From assembly GCA_946185345.1 (NCBI GenBank), contig CAMHJC010000005.1, positions 1-49,993 of the forward strand: a DNA stretch of 49,993 nt, in the 5' to 3' direction. The position numbers and the translations under genes are program-made. Positions 1-9,860 of this stretch are shown in pieces. Below the pieces are notes generated by a model. That model was not told the DNA's origin, made no database searches, and saw only the letters and a list, made by a program, of their open reading frames with translations. Positions within the stretch are counted from its first letter, which is position 1. Every line of letters starts with the position of its first letter. The stretch comes from an uncultured Clostridia bacterium (GTDB lineage Bacteria > Bacillota > Clostridia > Oscillospirales > Acutalibacteraceae).

Positions 1-1
1 A

Positions 2-306
2 GTGCCTGAGCCGGAGGAGAATTCCTCATCCGCACCCGAAGTGCCTGAGCCGGAGGAGAATTCCTCATCCGCACCCGAAGAACCGGCACCGGAGGAGAAT
101 TCCGCATCCGCACCCGAAGAACCGGCACCGGAGGAATATTCCGCATCCGTACCCGAAGAACCGGCACCGGAGGAGAATTCCGCATCCGCACCCGAAGTGC
201 CTGAGCCGGAGGAGAATTCCTCATCCGCACCCGAAGTGCCTGAGCCGGAGAAAGATTCGCCATCCGCACCCGAAGAGCCTGAAACGGAGAAAGATTCTGC
301 TTCCGG
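2..306 (+). repeat. 39-bp in-frame coding tandem repeat
   Basis: Repeated gagccggaggagaattcctcatccgcacccgaagtgcct-like units, period 39 nt (13 codons). Confidence 0.85.
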
Positions 307-550
307 CAAAAAAGAGGTCAGTGAAGCTGAAAGGGCCGGAACAAAGGCATTTGTCATTCGGGTCATAGCCGTAGTGGCGGCAGTACTGGGTGTGATTCTG
401 CTGATCAGCGGAATCGTACTTCACAGGCTGGACGGGGAAAGCCGAAAGACGCGAGAAAAGGCCCAGATGCCGGAGGAATATATCGACGAATTCTTTTCCG
501 ACGAGAATTTTGAACCACAGATTGAGGATTATATAGAGCCTGAGGCGTGA
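2..550 (+). CDS. Pro/Glu/Ser repeat protein with one C-terminal transmembrane helix (5' end probably outside the window)
   Basis: Open from the window edge; about 7-8 copies of a 13-aa unit (VPEPEENSSSAPE / EPAPEENSASAPE), then the hydrophobic segment AFVIRVIAVVAAVLGVILLISGIVL. Confidence 0.7.
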   Translation: MPEPEENSSSAPEVPEPEENSSSAPEEPAPEENSASAPEEPAPEEYSASVPEEPAPEENSASAPEVPEPEENSSSAPEVPEPEKDSPSAPEEPETEKDSASGKKEVSEAERAGTKAFVIRVIAVVAAVLGVILLISGIVLHRLDGESRKTREKAQMPEEYIDEFFSDENFEPQIEDYIEPEA

Positions 551-567
551 GGAGGAACTGTACCTGA

Positions 568-1860
568 ATGGAAAACAATATGTACGTCAGTTCGCCGGGT
601 GAAGGTATCACCTTCCGTGCGGTGCGTGAGACGAGGTTTAAAAATGCCTGTATATCGGTGCATTTTCTTCTTCCGCTCAGCCGTGAATACGCAACGGTGA
701 ATTCCGTCATGATGTACCTGCTGCACCGTTCGTGCGCCAGATATCCCAAGTACAACGAGTTTCGCAGGGAACTGGCCATGCTTTACGGGGCGGATGTGAC
801 GACGTCGGTCTCCAATATCGGCAACTGTCAGATGCTTACAGTGGAAATAGCCATGACTGACGACAGGTTTCTGCCGGACGGTGAGAGCATTTCCCGTGAA
901 TGTGCCGCTTTGCTCAGTGAAATAATATTCCGTCCTGTGGTTGACGAAGACGGGGAACTGTTCCGAAGCGAGGACATAGAAGCTTCGGTCAGAGTCATCA
1001 GGGAACGCATCCAATTGCGCATTAATGACAAGGCAGAGTACGCCTCGCACCGATGCATTGAGATCATGTGCGAGGGGGAACTTCTGAGCGTCGAAGCCGG
1101 GGGATACATCGAGGATCTTCCGACCATTACGAGAAAGGATCTTGCCGGGGCATGGCGAAGGATGCTGAGTCTTGCGGCGGTCAATATCATAATGGTGGGA
1201 GCGGTGGCGCACGAACCGGTTGAAGAAATCTTTGCCCGTGAATTCGCCGCCATAGACCGCCGGTATGCCGGACTGCCCGATCCTCCCAAAATGAAGGAAG
1301 ACCTGCACGAGCGTGAAGTGGTCGAGCGGATGGACGTCAGGCAGAGCAAGATGATCATCGGCATGCGCCTGCCGGTCATAGAGCCGGATGACCGCACAAT
1401 GGCGGCACGGCTGATGTCAATGATTTACGGCGGCGGTACCTCCAGTCTGTTATTTAACAATGTGAGGGAAAAACTCAGCCTGTGCTACTACTGCTCGTCG
1501 ATGTATTTAAGCAGAAGCGGACTGATGTTTGTCAGCAGCGGCATCGAGGAGAAGAATTACCGTAAAGCCGTGGAGGAGATAAAGAATCAGCTTTCCGCCA
1601 TCGCCGACAATGAATTTACGGATGAAGTCTTCGAGGCGACCCAGATAAACGACTCCATCGGCTCCATAGAGAGATGGTACTGCATGCAGTTTCTGGACGG
1701 CTGTGTCCGCACACCGGAACAGGCCGCCGAGCGATTGAAGGCGGTCACCCGGAGCCAGGTGGCGGAATGTGCGTCGCTTGTACGCATGGACACCATCTAC
1801 CTGCTTGCGCCTGAAAACAGGGAGGAGAATTCCGGTGAGGAAGGAGGCGCGGAGCAATGA
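568..1860 (+). CDS. M16 family peptidase-like protein, YfmF type (no HxxEH zinc motif)
   Basis: 430-aa ORF with M16-like sequence (MSMIYGGGTSSLLFNNVREKLSLCYYCSSMY); inactive partner next to an HxxEH-containing paralogue. Confidence 0.85.
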   Translation: MENNMYVSSPGEGITFRAVRETRFKNACISVHFLLPLSREYATVNSVMMYLLHRSCARYPKYNEFRRELAMLYGADVTTSVSNIGNCQMLTVEIAMTDDRFLPDGESISRECAALLSEIIFRPVVDEDGELFRSEDIEASVRVIRERIQLRINDKAEYASHRCIEIMCEGELLSVEAGGYIEDLPTITRKDLAGAWRRMLSLAAVNIIMVGAVAHEPVEEIFAREFAAIDRRYAGLPDPPKMKEDLHEREVVERMDVRQSKMIIGMRLPVIEPDDRTMAARLMSMIYGGGTSSLLFNNVREKLSLCYYCSSMYLSRSGLMFVSSGIEEKNYRKAVEEIKNQLSAIADNEFTDEVFEATQINDSIGSIERWYCMQFLDGCVRTPEQAAERLKAVTRSQVAECASLVRMDTIYLLAPENREENSGEEGGAEQ

Positions 1861-3146
1861 GCACCATAAGTGACAGATTTCACGTTTATGATGACCCCCT
1901 GACGGGAGAAAGGGTGTATTACGCCACACACCCGACCGGTGTTAAGATGGCGATATGCCCTAAACCGGAGTTCAATTCGTCCTACGCAATTTTCGGCACA
2001 AAGTACGGGGCTATTGACAATGATTTCAGCGTGGACGGCGGTGAATTTACAAAGGTTCCGGACGGAATAGCCCATTATCTGGAGCATAAGCTTTTTGAAA
2101 ACGAGGATTGCGGAGCCTTCGAGCGTTTTGCCAAAACAGGCGCCAGTGCCAATGCCTACACATCCTTTGACAAGACCTGTTATTACTTCTCCTGCTCGGA
2201 GCGTTTTGAACAGTCGCTTGAAATACTGCTTGATTTCGTGCAGAAGCCTTACTTCACGGATGATACCGTGCTCAAGGAACAGGGCATCATCGCGCAGGAA
2301 ATTGTCATGTATCAGGACAGCCCCAACTGGCTTGTGTTCTACAATCTGATGAAGGCTATGTATCGTGAGCATCCGATCAGAACCGACATTGCCGGCACGG
2401 TGGAATCCATCGCTCAGATCACCCCGGAACTGCTTTACCGATGCTACCGTACCTTTTACAATCCCGGCAATATGGTTCTGGCAGTCGCCGGAAATGTCGA
2501 TCCTCAGACCGTCATGGAAATCTGCGACAGGATGCTTCTGCCAAATGACAGCCCGGTCATCGTGAGCCGCTGTCCTGAGGACGACGGCAGGATCGTTCAG
2601 CCTTTCACGGAGCAGGAATTCGACGTTCCGGTGCCGATTTTCCAGCTGGGATTCAAGGAAAAGTGGCGGAAAATCAGCGAGCGCGACAGTCTTCTCTCCG
2701 GTATCGTAAGAAGTGCCGTGTTCGGCCCGATGTCGGACTTCTACACCCGAATGATGAAAAAAGAACTGATCAGTCCAGGATTCAGCTCATCATTCATGTA
2801 TCACAGAGGCGTGCAGGCTTCGATACTGATGGGACAGAGCCGTTCGCCGGAAGTGCTGAGGGATGAGATATTTGCCGAGATTGAACGTGTCAGGCGGGAA
2901 GGCATTTCCCCGAAACTCTTTGAGTGTGCCAGGAGAAGTGCCTACGGCAGCATGATTTCCGCTTTCAACAGTGTCGATGACATAGCCGACTCGCTGGCGG
3001 ACGACCTGCTTTTTGACACGAGCTGCTTTGAGGAAGTCAAGGCGGCCGCCGAAGTGACAGTCGATGAAGGCAACGCAAAATTTCTGGAGCAATATGATAT
3101 CAATAACAGCTCGCTGTCGGTGGTCAGACGGCGAGGGGAGGCGTGA
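1857..3146 (+). CDS. M16 family zinc metallopeptidase, YfmH type
   Basis: 429 aa; HYLEHKLFE (HxxEH) motif; 4-nt overlap with the upstream paralogue. Confidence 0.88.
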   Translation: MSTISDRFHVYDDPLTGERVYYATHPTGVKMAICPKPEFNSSYAIFGTKYGAIDNDFSVDGGEFTKVPDGIAHYLEHKLFENEDCGAFERFAKTGASANAYTSFDKTCYYFSCSERFEQSLEILLDFVQKPYFTDDTVLKEQGIIAQEIVMYQDSPNWLVFYNLMKAMYREHPIRTDIAGTVESIAQITPELLYRCYRTFYNPGNMVLAVAGNVDPQTVMEICDRMLLPNDSPVIVSRCPEDDGRIVQPFTEQEFDVPVPIFQLGFKEKWRKISERDSLLSGIVRSAVFGPMSDFYTRMMKKELISPGFSSSFMYHRGVQASILMGQSRSPEVLRDEIFAEIERVRREGISPKLFECARRSAYGSMISAFNSVDDIADSLADDLLFDTSCFEEVKAAAEVTVDEGNAKFLEQYDINNSSLSVVRRRGEA

Positions 3147-4198
3147 GAATAATGAATGTGAGTTTTCCGAAACTCGGTTTGGAGTTTAATATCGATCGGG
3201 TTGCGTTCAGTCTGTTCGGACTGGAAATTTACTGGTACGCACTGTTCATCATGACAGGCTTCATTCTGGCGGTGCTGTACGCCTGGAGGAGCTGCAAGCG
3301 ATTCGATGTCAGGATGGATCCGCTCATTGATGTGGTGCTGGTCGGTCTGTTCTTTGGAATACTGGGAGCCAGAGCCTACTACGTCATTTTCAGGCTCAAC
3401 AGCTACAACAGTCTGTGGGACATGATCAATATCAGAGACGGCGGTCTGGCCATTTACGGCGGAGTGATAGCCGCCTTTGTATCGGGTCTGATCATGTGCA
3501 AATATGTGGAAAAAATCGAAATTCTGCCCGTATTTGATATTGCCGCCATCGGATTCCTGATCGGGCAGGGAATAGGCCGCTGGGGCAATTTCATGAACCA
3601 GGAGGCATTCGGCAGTGAAACCGGATTGCCTTGGGGCATGTACAGCTCCAATACCTTTTATATCAAGGTGGTGGACGGTGTATCCCATAAAATCGGCCCG
3701 ACCACAGTACACCCGTGTTTCCTCTACGAATCAATATGGTGCCTTGCGGGATTCCTGCTGCTGCACTACATCAGCTGCCGCCAGTACAGATTCAAGGGAC
3801 AGATTTTCCTGAGCTATCTGGTCTGGTACGGCCTGGGCAGAGCATGGATTGAGGGTCTGAGAACCGACAGTCTCTGGCTGGTGGAAAATGTCATCAAGGT
3901 TTCGCAGCTTCTTGCGATCATCTGCGTGCTTGCGGCCGGAGCGCTGCTCTATCTCGGCTGGAATCATATGCCGCTCAGGCTTCCCAGACGCAAATCTGCC
4001 GGAAAAGGCAAGGGAATAGCTGGACTGGTTGACGGATGGACGCTAGCCGATGTGAATTTCCAGCCTACCAGAGTGTGGCAGGAAACGCATGCAGACGCTT
4101 CCTCCGACAGTGAACCTTCTGGTGAGGAGTCTGCCGAAGCCGCACAGGAGACCGAAGCTTCAGCGACGCCGGAACAACAACGGCCGGTTGTTCGCTGA
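3143..4198 (+). CDS. lgt: Prolipoprotein diacylglyceryl transferase
   Basis: Multi-TM protein with GGLAIYGGVIAA and GQGIGRWGNFMNQEAFG Lgt signatures; acidic C-terminal tail. Confidence 0.93.
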   Translation: MRIMNVSFPKLGLEFNIDRVAFSLFGLEIYWYALFIMTGFILAVLYAWRSCKRFDVRMDPLIDVVLVGLFFGILGARAYYVIFRLNSYNSLWDMINIRDGGLAIYGGVIAAFVSGLIMCKYVEKIEILPVFDIAAIGFLIGQGIGRWGNFMNQEAFGSETGLPWGMYSSNTFYIKVVDGVSHKIGPTTVHPCFLYESIWCLAGFLLLHYISCRQYRFKGQIFLSYLVWYGLGRAWIEGLRTDSLWLVENVIKVSQLLAIICVLAAGALLYLGWNHMPLRLPRRKSAGKGKGIAGLVDGWTLADVNFQPTRVWQETHADASSDSEPSGEESAEAAQETEASATPEQQRPVVR

Positions 4199-4216
4199 AT
4201 TGAATAAACGAGAGAG

Positions 4217-5299
4217 GTGATTTTTATGGACAACTGGAACTCAGACGGCTACGGCCTTGAAACCAATATGAATTCCGACGATGACGATGAAATGGCGGCG
4301 TTCGAAGCCGAATGTGACAGGAGACTGAAGCAGGAGCATGAGCGACGGGCCAGGGAAGAGAAGGAGAGCGCCGCCGCAGAGGCCGCCCAGGAGAAGCAGG
4401 AGGAGGCTGCCCCCGAGCCTGAACCGGAACCCGAACCGATACCCGAACCGGAGCCTCAGCCGGAACCCGAACCGGAGTCAAAACCCGAGCCAAAACCCGA
4501 GCCAAAACCCAAAAAAAAGCAGGAGGACGAACTGGCCGCCATCATGCAGGTCGAATCCAACGAGAGCATGATGCATGCCTCCGCCAGATCGGGAAATGCC
4601 TATATGGAGGAAGAGACGGAAGAGGAGAAAAACGAAAATCTCCCCAAATGGCTCAGGCTCCTGTTTACCGTTCTGCTTCTGATTCTCGGCGGAATCGGCA
4701 TGTACACCATGTTATGCATGAACTATCATTCCTACATTTTCGATCCGCTCTGCTTTATAGAAATTACGATTTGCCTGCTGACGGCGGTAGGCATCAACGC
4801 TTCTTTGATTCAGTTCCGTGTCGGCAAGGAAGTCATAATGAGGGTAGCGGCGTTTGCTCTGTTTGGATTTTACTGCGTTTATGCGGCGGATTCGCTTTTC
4901 CTGAAAAAACTGCTGGCAGACGGCATTGACAAGGACAATTTTATTTCATATGCCAAGGGACATATTAATGCCGATGTGGTTGACGGTCTTTCGGCAATGA
5001 GTACAACTGATATGTTCAGCTGCGCCATGATGGTGGTGCCGTTTGCCTTTATGCTGCTTATGCTGTTCAAGCCGTTCCGTGAGATAGTGCTTTATATGCT
5101 GACCATCGCATTTCTGTTTTTTGCCGTCGGAGCGGTGAGAATGCTGTGCCTTGTCGGCTCATTCAATCTGTCTCAGGGCTGTATGGCGCTGGCAGGAGCC
5201 ATTGCGGCCTATCTGCTGTTTGTATTTCCGCCCTTCAACAGATTGCTGTACAATTCGGGACTGCTCTTATGGGAATATGACGACGATGACGACTATTAA
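4217..5299 (+). CDS. Membrane protein with charged, PEPEP-rich N-terminal region and several TM helices
   Basis: 360 aa; (EPEPEP)n low-complexity segment followed by hydrophobic helices; SD-like gagaggtg upstream. Confidence 0.75.
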   Translation: MIFMDNWNSDGYGLETNMNSDDDDEMAAFEAECDRRLKQEHERRAREEKESAAAEAAQEKQEEAAPEPEPEPEPIPEPEPQPEPEPESKPEPKPEPKPKKKQEDELAAIMQVESNESMMHASARSGNAYMEEETEEEKNENLPKWLRLLFTVLLLILGGIGMYTMLCMNYHSYIFDPLCFIEITICLLTAVGINASLIQFRVGKEVIMRVAAFALFGFYCVYAADSLFLKKLLADGIDKDNFISYAKGHINADVVDGLSAMSTTDMFSCAMMVVPFAFMLLMLFKPFREIVLYMLTIAFLFFAVGAVRMLCLVGSFNLSQGCMALAGAIAAYLLFVFPPFNRLLYNSGLLLWEYDDDDDY

Positions 5300-5356
5300 T
5301 CGCATTCGTTTCATATATCAATCATCATTATCAAATTAATACGGAGATGATCTTAC

Positions 5357-6211
5357 ATGGCAAAGATAATAGACGGCAGGGCAGTAGCTGCCAAGGTGCG
5401 TGCGGAGGTTGCCGCCGAGACGGCAGAGCTGAAGGAAAAGGGAATAATCCCCGGACTAGCCGTTATCATCGTGGGAGACGACCCTGCTTCCAGAGTATAT
5501 GTCAACAATAAGAAAAAGGCATGCGCCGAGGTCGGATTTAAATCAGAGGAATTCGCTCTGCCGGCTGACACGGATCAGAGTGAACTGCTCGCTCTGGTCA
5601 AATGTCTCAACGACCGCAGCGATATCAACGGCATACTCTGCCAGCTTCCGCTGCCGGAGGGACTGGACGATAAAGCGGTGATCAAGGCGATTGCGCCCGA
5701 AAAGGACGTAGACGCCTTCAGCGAGGAAAATGTAGGCAAGATCATGATAGGCAAATACAACTTTCTGCCCTGCACACCTGCCGGCATCATTGAACTCATC
5801 AAGGACAGCGGCATAGAGATTTCCGGTAAGGAATGTGTTGTCATAGGACGCAGCAACATTGTCGGCAAGCCAATGGCGATGCTTCTGCTGCATGAGAACG
5901 GCACGGTAACCATCTGCCACAGCCGCACGAAGGATCTCGGCGAAGTCACACGCCGCGCTGATATTCTTGTGGCGGCAGTCGGCAAGGCAAAATTCGTCAC
6001 CGCCGATATGGTCAAGGAAGGCGCCGTTGTCATTGACGTTGGCATGAACCGCGACGAAAACGGCAAGCTCTGCGGCGATGTGGATTATGCCTCGGTAGAG
6101 CCGAAATGTTCGGCGATCACGCCTGTTCCGGGCGGAGTCGGCCCGATGACCATTGCCATGCTCATGAAGAATACCCTTATGGCGGCCAAAGTCCAGAACG
6201 GCCTCCAATAA
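5357..6211 (+). CDS. folD: Bifunctional methylenetetrahydrofolate dehydrogenase/cyclohydrolase
   Basis: 284 aa; GRSNIVGKPMAMLLL and TPVPGGVGPMTIAMLMKNT signatures. Confidence 0.96.
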   Translation: MAKIIDGRAVAAKVRAEVAAETAELKEKGIIPGLAVIIVGDDPASRVYVNNKKKACAEVGFKSEEFALPADTDQSELLALVKCLNDRSDINGILCQLPLPEGLDDKAVIKAIAPEKDVDAFSEENVGKIMIGKYNFLPCTPAGIIELIKDSGIEISGKECVVIGRSNIVGKPMAMLLLHENGTVTICHSRTKDLGEVTRRADILVAAVGKAKFVTADMVKEGAVVIDVGMNRDENGKLCGDVDYASVEPKCSAITPVPGGVGPMTIAMLMKNTLMAAKVQNGLQ

Positions 6212-6222
6212 CTCATACATCA

Positions 6223-6271
6223 AGCGCCCTGTATTTCGGGAACGGTTCCGAAAATACAGGGCGCTTTTTTT
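6223..6271 (+). terminator. Rho-independent terminator after folD
   Basis: agcgccctgtatttcgg / ccgaaaatacagggcgct hairpin followed by a T tract. Confidence 0.9.
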
Positions 6272-6281
6272 GGGGAATTCA

Positions 6282-7406
6282 TTAGTTTTTAAAAATAAAT
6301 CTCTTCTGAATGAAATAATTGGTGATAAAGAGTATCGTATCGACAATCGCCTTGATAATGACTTCATTCCAGCCGAGCAATTCAAAGAGGAATTTGACGG
6401 ACTTGGCGGAAATCGTCATCTGCACGAGGGCGAGGCAGAAATATTTAACAGCCGAGGAAACAATATTTCCCTTTTTATGGAAAACAACATTCTTGTTGAC
6501 GATAAAATTGACCGTAGCGGAAATCACACGGGCGATCATGGTTGAAAGCTCGATCCGATAGCCGAAATCAGGCGAAACGGAAGGAATAATCAGCTTGGCC
6601 AGCAGGGTGAAGAGCAGCAGATCGAGCAGCGTGCAGCTGACGGAGGTGAAAATAAAGGAGAAAAAACTGCGGAAAATCAGCCAGTAGATTTTAATCGAGT
6701 CAATGATGGGATTGAAATGTGAGCTGCTGTTTTCGTCTATGTAAACCGTCTCAATGGGGATCTCGAAAATCTCGATTTTCTGCCTGCGGCACTCAATGAG
6801 CATGTTCATTTCGTACTCAAAACGCTCGCCGGCAATATCAAGCATATTGGGGACGATTCTGAGCGGAATTCCACGCAGTCCGGTCTGGGTGTCCATCAGC
6901 TTCTGTCCGAACATAGCGGCAAAAACCCATGAAGTCACCTTATTGCCGAATGAAGAACGTGCGGGAATATTTGGCGAATTGAAATTGCGTGATCCGAGCA
7001 CCAGACGGTTGTCGTTTTTAATCAGCTCCCTGGCCACCCGAATGGTATCCTTGAGACGGTGCTGACCGTCGGCGTCGCCTGTGACAATTCCGACGCAGTC
7101 GGGAAGGCTTTTGAGTATATACTCCATACCTGTTTTTAAGGCACGGCCCTTGCCTTTGTTGACCTGATGCCGCAGAACGGTGCATTTGTTCATGTCGGCT
7201 ATTTCGTCAAAGATAGGATCGTACTCTTCCGAACTGCCGTCGTTGATCACCACTATTTCTCTGAAATTCTCTGCCGCAAGCTGCCTGACATAGTTGGTCA
7301 GCTTTTGGTCAGGATTGAGCGAGGGAATCATGATGGCTATGTTCATCGCATTGTTTGACTGTTTTTTTAATCTTTCACGCCTTTTGGCGGCTTGGCTTTT
7401 TTTCAT
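6282..7406 (-). CDS. Family 2 glycosyltransferase fused to a C-terminal GtrA-like membrane domain
   Basis: N-terminal GT2 sequence (IMIPSLNPDQKLTNYVRQL...VVINDGSS...GDADGQH); C-terminal multi-TM region with NFIVNKNVVFHKKG and NYFIQKRFIF, typical of GtrA-like proteins. Confidence 0.85.
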   Translation of the reverse strand: MKKSQAAKRRERLKKQSNNAMNIAIMIPSLNPDQKLTNYVRQLAAENFREIVVINDGSSEEYDPIFDEIADMNKCTVLRHQVNKGKGRALKTGMEYILKSLPDCVGIVTGDADGQHRLKDTIRVARELIKNDNRLVLGSRNFNSPNIPARSSFGNKVTSWVFAAMFGQKLMDTQTGLRGIPLRIVPNMLDIAGERFEYEMNMLIECRRQKIEIFEIPIETVYIDENSSSHFNPIIDSIKIYWLIFRSFFSFIFTSVSCTLLDLLLFTLLAKLIIPSVSPDFGYRIELSTMIARVISATVNFIVNKNVVFHKKGNIVSSAVKYFCLALVQMTISAKSVKFLFELLGWNEVIIKAIVDTILFITNYFIQKRFIFKN

Positions 7407-7428
7407 TTCTTCATCGCTTTCAAAAAAA

Positions 7429-9240
7429 TTATTCCTCGTCCAGCTTAAGCACTGCCATAAACGCCTCCTGAGGCACTTCCACGGAGCCGAGCTGCCTCAT
7501 GCGCTTTTTACCTTCCTTCTGCTTTTCCAGCAGCTTTTTCTTTCGGGTGATGTCACCGCCGTAGCATTTGGCAAGCACGTCTTTCCGCAGGGCCTTGACA
7601 GTTTCACGGGCAATGATTTTGCCGCCGATGGCCGCCTGAATAGGCACTTCAAAGAGCTGGCGCGGAATATGCTCCCTGAGCTTTGCCGTCATTTTGCGGG
7701 CGCGCGGATAAGCGCTGTCGGTGTGTACAATAAACGAAAGCGCGTCCACCACTTCGCCGTTGAGCATCATGTCAAGCTTGACCAGGCTGGAACGCTGATA
7801 TCCGGCAGGTTCGTAATCAAACGAAGCATACCCCTTGGTGCGGCTTTTCAATGCGTCAAAGAAGTCGTAGATGATCTCGTTGAGCGGCAGCACGTAATGA
7901 ATATCCACACGGTCGGTGTCGATGTATTCCATCCCCTTGAATACGCCTCGTCTGTCCTGGCAAAGCTCCATGATATTGCCGACGTATTCCGTGGGAGAAA
8001 AAATGTGGGCCTCGCAGATCGGCTCCTCTGCGTAATTAATCAGAGAAGGATCGGGATAATTGGTAGGATTGTCGATGTAAGTAGTCTGTCCGTCGGTGCC
8101 GATGATTTTGTAAATAACGCTGGGCGCAGTGGTGATCAGGTCGAGATTGTATTCTCTCTCAAGTCTTTCCTGAATGATCTCCATGTGGAGCAGTCCGAGA
8201 AATCCGCAGCGGAATCCGAAGCCGAGTGCGACGGAGGTTTCAGGTTCAAATGAAAGGGAAGCGTCGTTGAGCTGGAGTTTTTCCAGCGCTTCGCGCAGGT
8301 CGCCGTATTTGGCGCCGTCGGCGGGATATATGCCGCAGAAGACCATCGGGTTGGCCTTGCGGAAGCCCGGAAGAGGCTCGTCGGCAGGACGGGAAGCATT
8401 GGTCACGGTATCTCCGACCATGGCTTCCGAAACGGTCTTGATAGAAGCTGCGATGTAGCCCACTTCACCGGCGGCAAGCTCTCTGACGGGTTCGAGTGTT
8501 GTCGTGCGCATATAGCCGCATTCCACTACGTTGAATTCCGCGCCGGTGCTCATCATGCGGATGGTGTCACCCGGCTTGAGTCTGCCAGACATAAGGCGCA
8601 CGTAAACGATGACGCCTTTGTAGCTGTCGTAATAGCTGTCAAAGATAAGCGCTTTCAGCGACGCGTCACGGTCGCAGTCGGGCGCCGGAATATCGGTGAC
8701 GATTTTTTCCAGAACCGCCTCGATATTCAAGCCTACCTTGGCGGAAATCTGCGGAGCGTCCTCGGCAGGCAGGCCGATAACGTCCTCTATCTCATGAATA
8801 ACTCGCTTGGGATCGGCAGACGGAAGGTCGATTTTGTTGATGACCGGCACCACTTCAAGGCCGGCGTCGATAGCGAGATAGGTATTGGCGAGCGTCTGCG
8901 CCTCAATGCCCTGACTGGCGTCGACCACCAGTATGGCGCCTTCACAGGCGGCAAGCGAGCGGGAAACCTCATAATTGAAGTCGACATGACCGGGGGTGTC
9001 GATCAGGTTGAATGTGTATAATTCACCGTCGGAAGCCTCGTAATTGATGGTGACGGCGTGGGATTTAATGGTAATGCCTCTTTCACGTTCAAGGTCCATA
9101 TTGTCGAGAATCTGGTCTTCCATTTCACGCTGGCTGACGGAATAGGTCTTTTCCAGAATGCGGTCGGCGAGAGTGCTCTTGCCGTGATCAATATGCGCAA
9201 TGATGCTGAAGTTGCGGATTTTATCCTGTGGAGCTGACAA
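7429..9240 (-). CDS. lepA: Elongation factor 4 (LepA) GTPase
   Basis: 603 aa; [35 protein letters not shown]. Confidence 0.97.
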   Translation of the reverse strand: MSAPQDKIRNFSIIAHIDHGKSTLADRILEKTYSVSQREMEDQILDNMDLERERGITIKSHAVTINYEASDGELYTFNLIDTPGHVDFNYEVSRSLAACEGAILVVDASQGIEAQTLANTYLAIDAGLEVVPVINKIDLPSADPKRVIHEIEDVIGLPAEDAPQISAKVGLNIEAVLEKIVTDIPAPDCDRDASLKALIFDSYYDSYKGVIVYVRLMSGRLKPGDTIRMMSTGAEFNVVECGYMRTTTLEPVRELAAGEVGYIAASIKTVSEAMVGDTVTNASRPADEPLPGFRKANPMVFCGIYPADGAKYGDLREALEKLQLNDASLSFEPETSVALGFGFRCGFLGLLHMEIIQERLEREYNLDLITTAPSVIYKIIGTDGQTTYIDNPTNYPDPSLINYAEEPICEAHIFSPTEYVGNIMELCQDRRGVFKGMEYIDTDRVDIHYVLPLNEIIYDFFDALKSRTKGYASFDYEPAGYQRSSLVKLDMMLNGEVVDALSFIVHTDSAYPRARKMTAKLREHIPRQLFEVPIQAAIGGKIIARETVKALRKDVLAKCYGGDITRKKKLLEKQKEGKKRMRQLGSVEVPQEAFMAVLKLDEE

Positions 9241-9281
9241 TTTGATTTACACCTCATACATGTATTTGTGGAATCCGAAGA

Positions 9282-9809
9282 TTATTTGTGCGTATTTCTT
9301 CCATCAATTCCTGATGACTGAGCCGAATGGGACGGAGCGGCGCTCTGCCGGTTCCGTGAGGAATTGGCCGGAAATCTTCTGCCGGCGGCAGACTGGGAAG
9401 GATTGGCTCTGCGAACCGGCCTGCCTTCGGATGAATCGGGGTAAGGATTGGCTCTGCGAACCGGCCTGTTTTCGGACGAATCGGGGGAAGGATTGGCTCT
9501 GCGAACCGGCCTGTTTTCGGACGAATCGGGAGAAGGATTGGCTCTGCGAACCGGCCTGCCTTCGGAAGCTTGACTGCTGCCTTCAACCCTGGCTTTGCGG
9601 AGTGCGTATACGAAGCATACCGCCGTAATAACGAAATCCACCAGAATTAGGAAAATGTGATCCAGGGAACGCGCCAGGGGAGTGATAATGACAAAAGTCA
9701 ACTGAATGAGACCAAGCAGAGCGAAGACGATTCCGGTGATAATGCTGACAAGGACATTTTTATCGCCTGATCTGATGATGTCCTTCAGTCTGTTGATGAT
9801 ATTTTTCAT
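9282..9809 (-). CDS. Small two-TM membrane protein with Arg/Pro-rich tandem-repeat tail
   Basis: 175 aa; two hydrophobic helices, then about four copies of SSENRPVRRANPSPD. Confidence 0.7.
   Translation of the reverse strand: MKNIINRLKDIIRSGDKNVLVSIITGIVFALLGLIQLTFVIITPLARSLDHIFLILVDFVITAVCFVYALRKARVEGSSQASEGRPVRRANPSPDSSENRPVRRANPSPDSSENRPVRRANPYPDSSEGRPVRRANPSQSAAGRRFPANSSRNRQSAAPSHSAQSSGIDGRNTHK
9401..9568 (-). repeat. 45-bp in-frame coding tandem repeat, about 4 copies
   Basis: gattggctctgcgaaccggcctg(cc/tt)ttcgga recurs at 9401, 9446, 9491 and 9536, exact 45-nt spacing. Confidence 0.9.
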
Positions 9810-9860
9810 AATAAATCCCTGCCCTTAAATGCACTTAAAACCTGCGAGCGATCAAAAAAA

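Noticed and set aside
2-306. Direct repeats at the window start as a possible CRISPR or integron-type array
   Set aside because: Units are in frame, 39 nt, with no unique spacers; coding VNTR.
9401-9568. Regularly spaced repeats resembling a CRISPR array
   Set aside because: The 45-nt units are contiguous and conserved throughout, with no variable spacers and an in-frame protein; a coding tandem repeat explains it.
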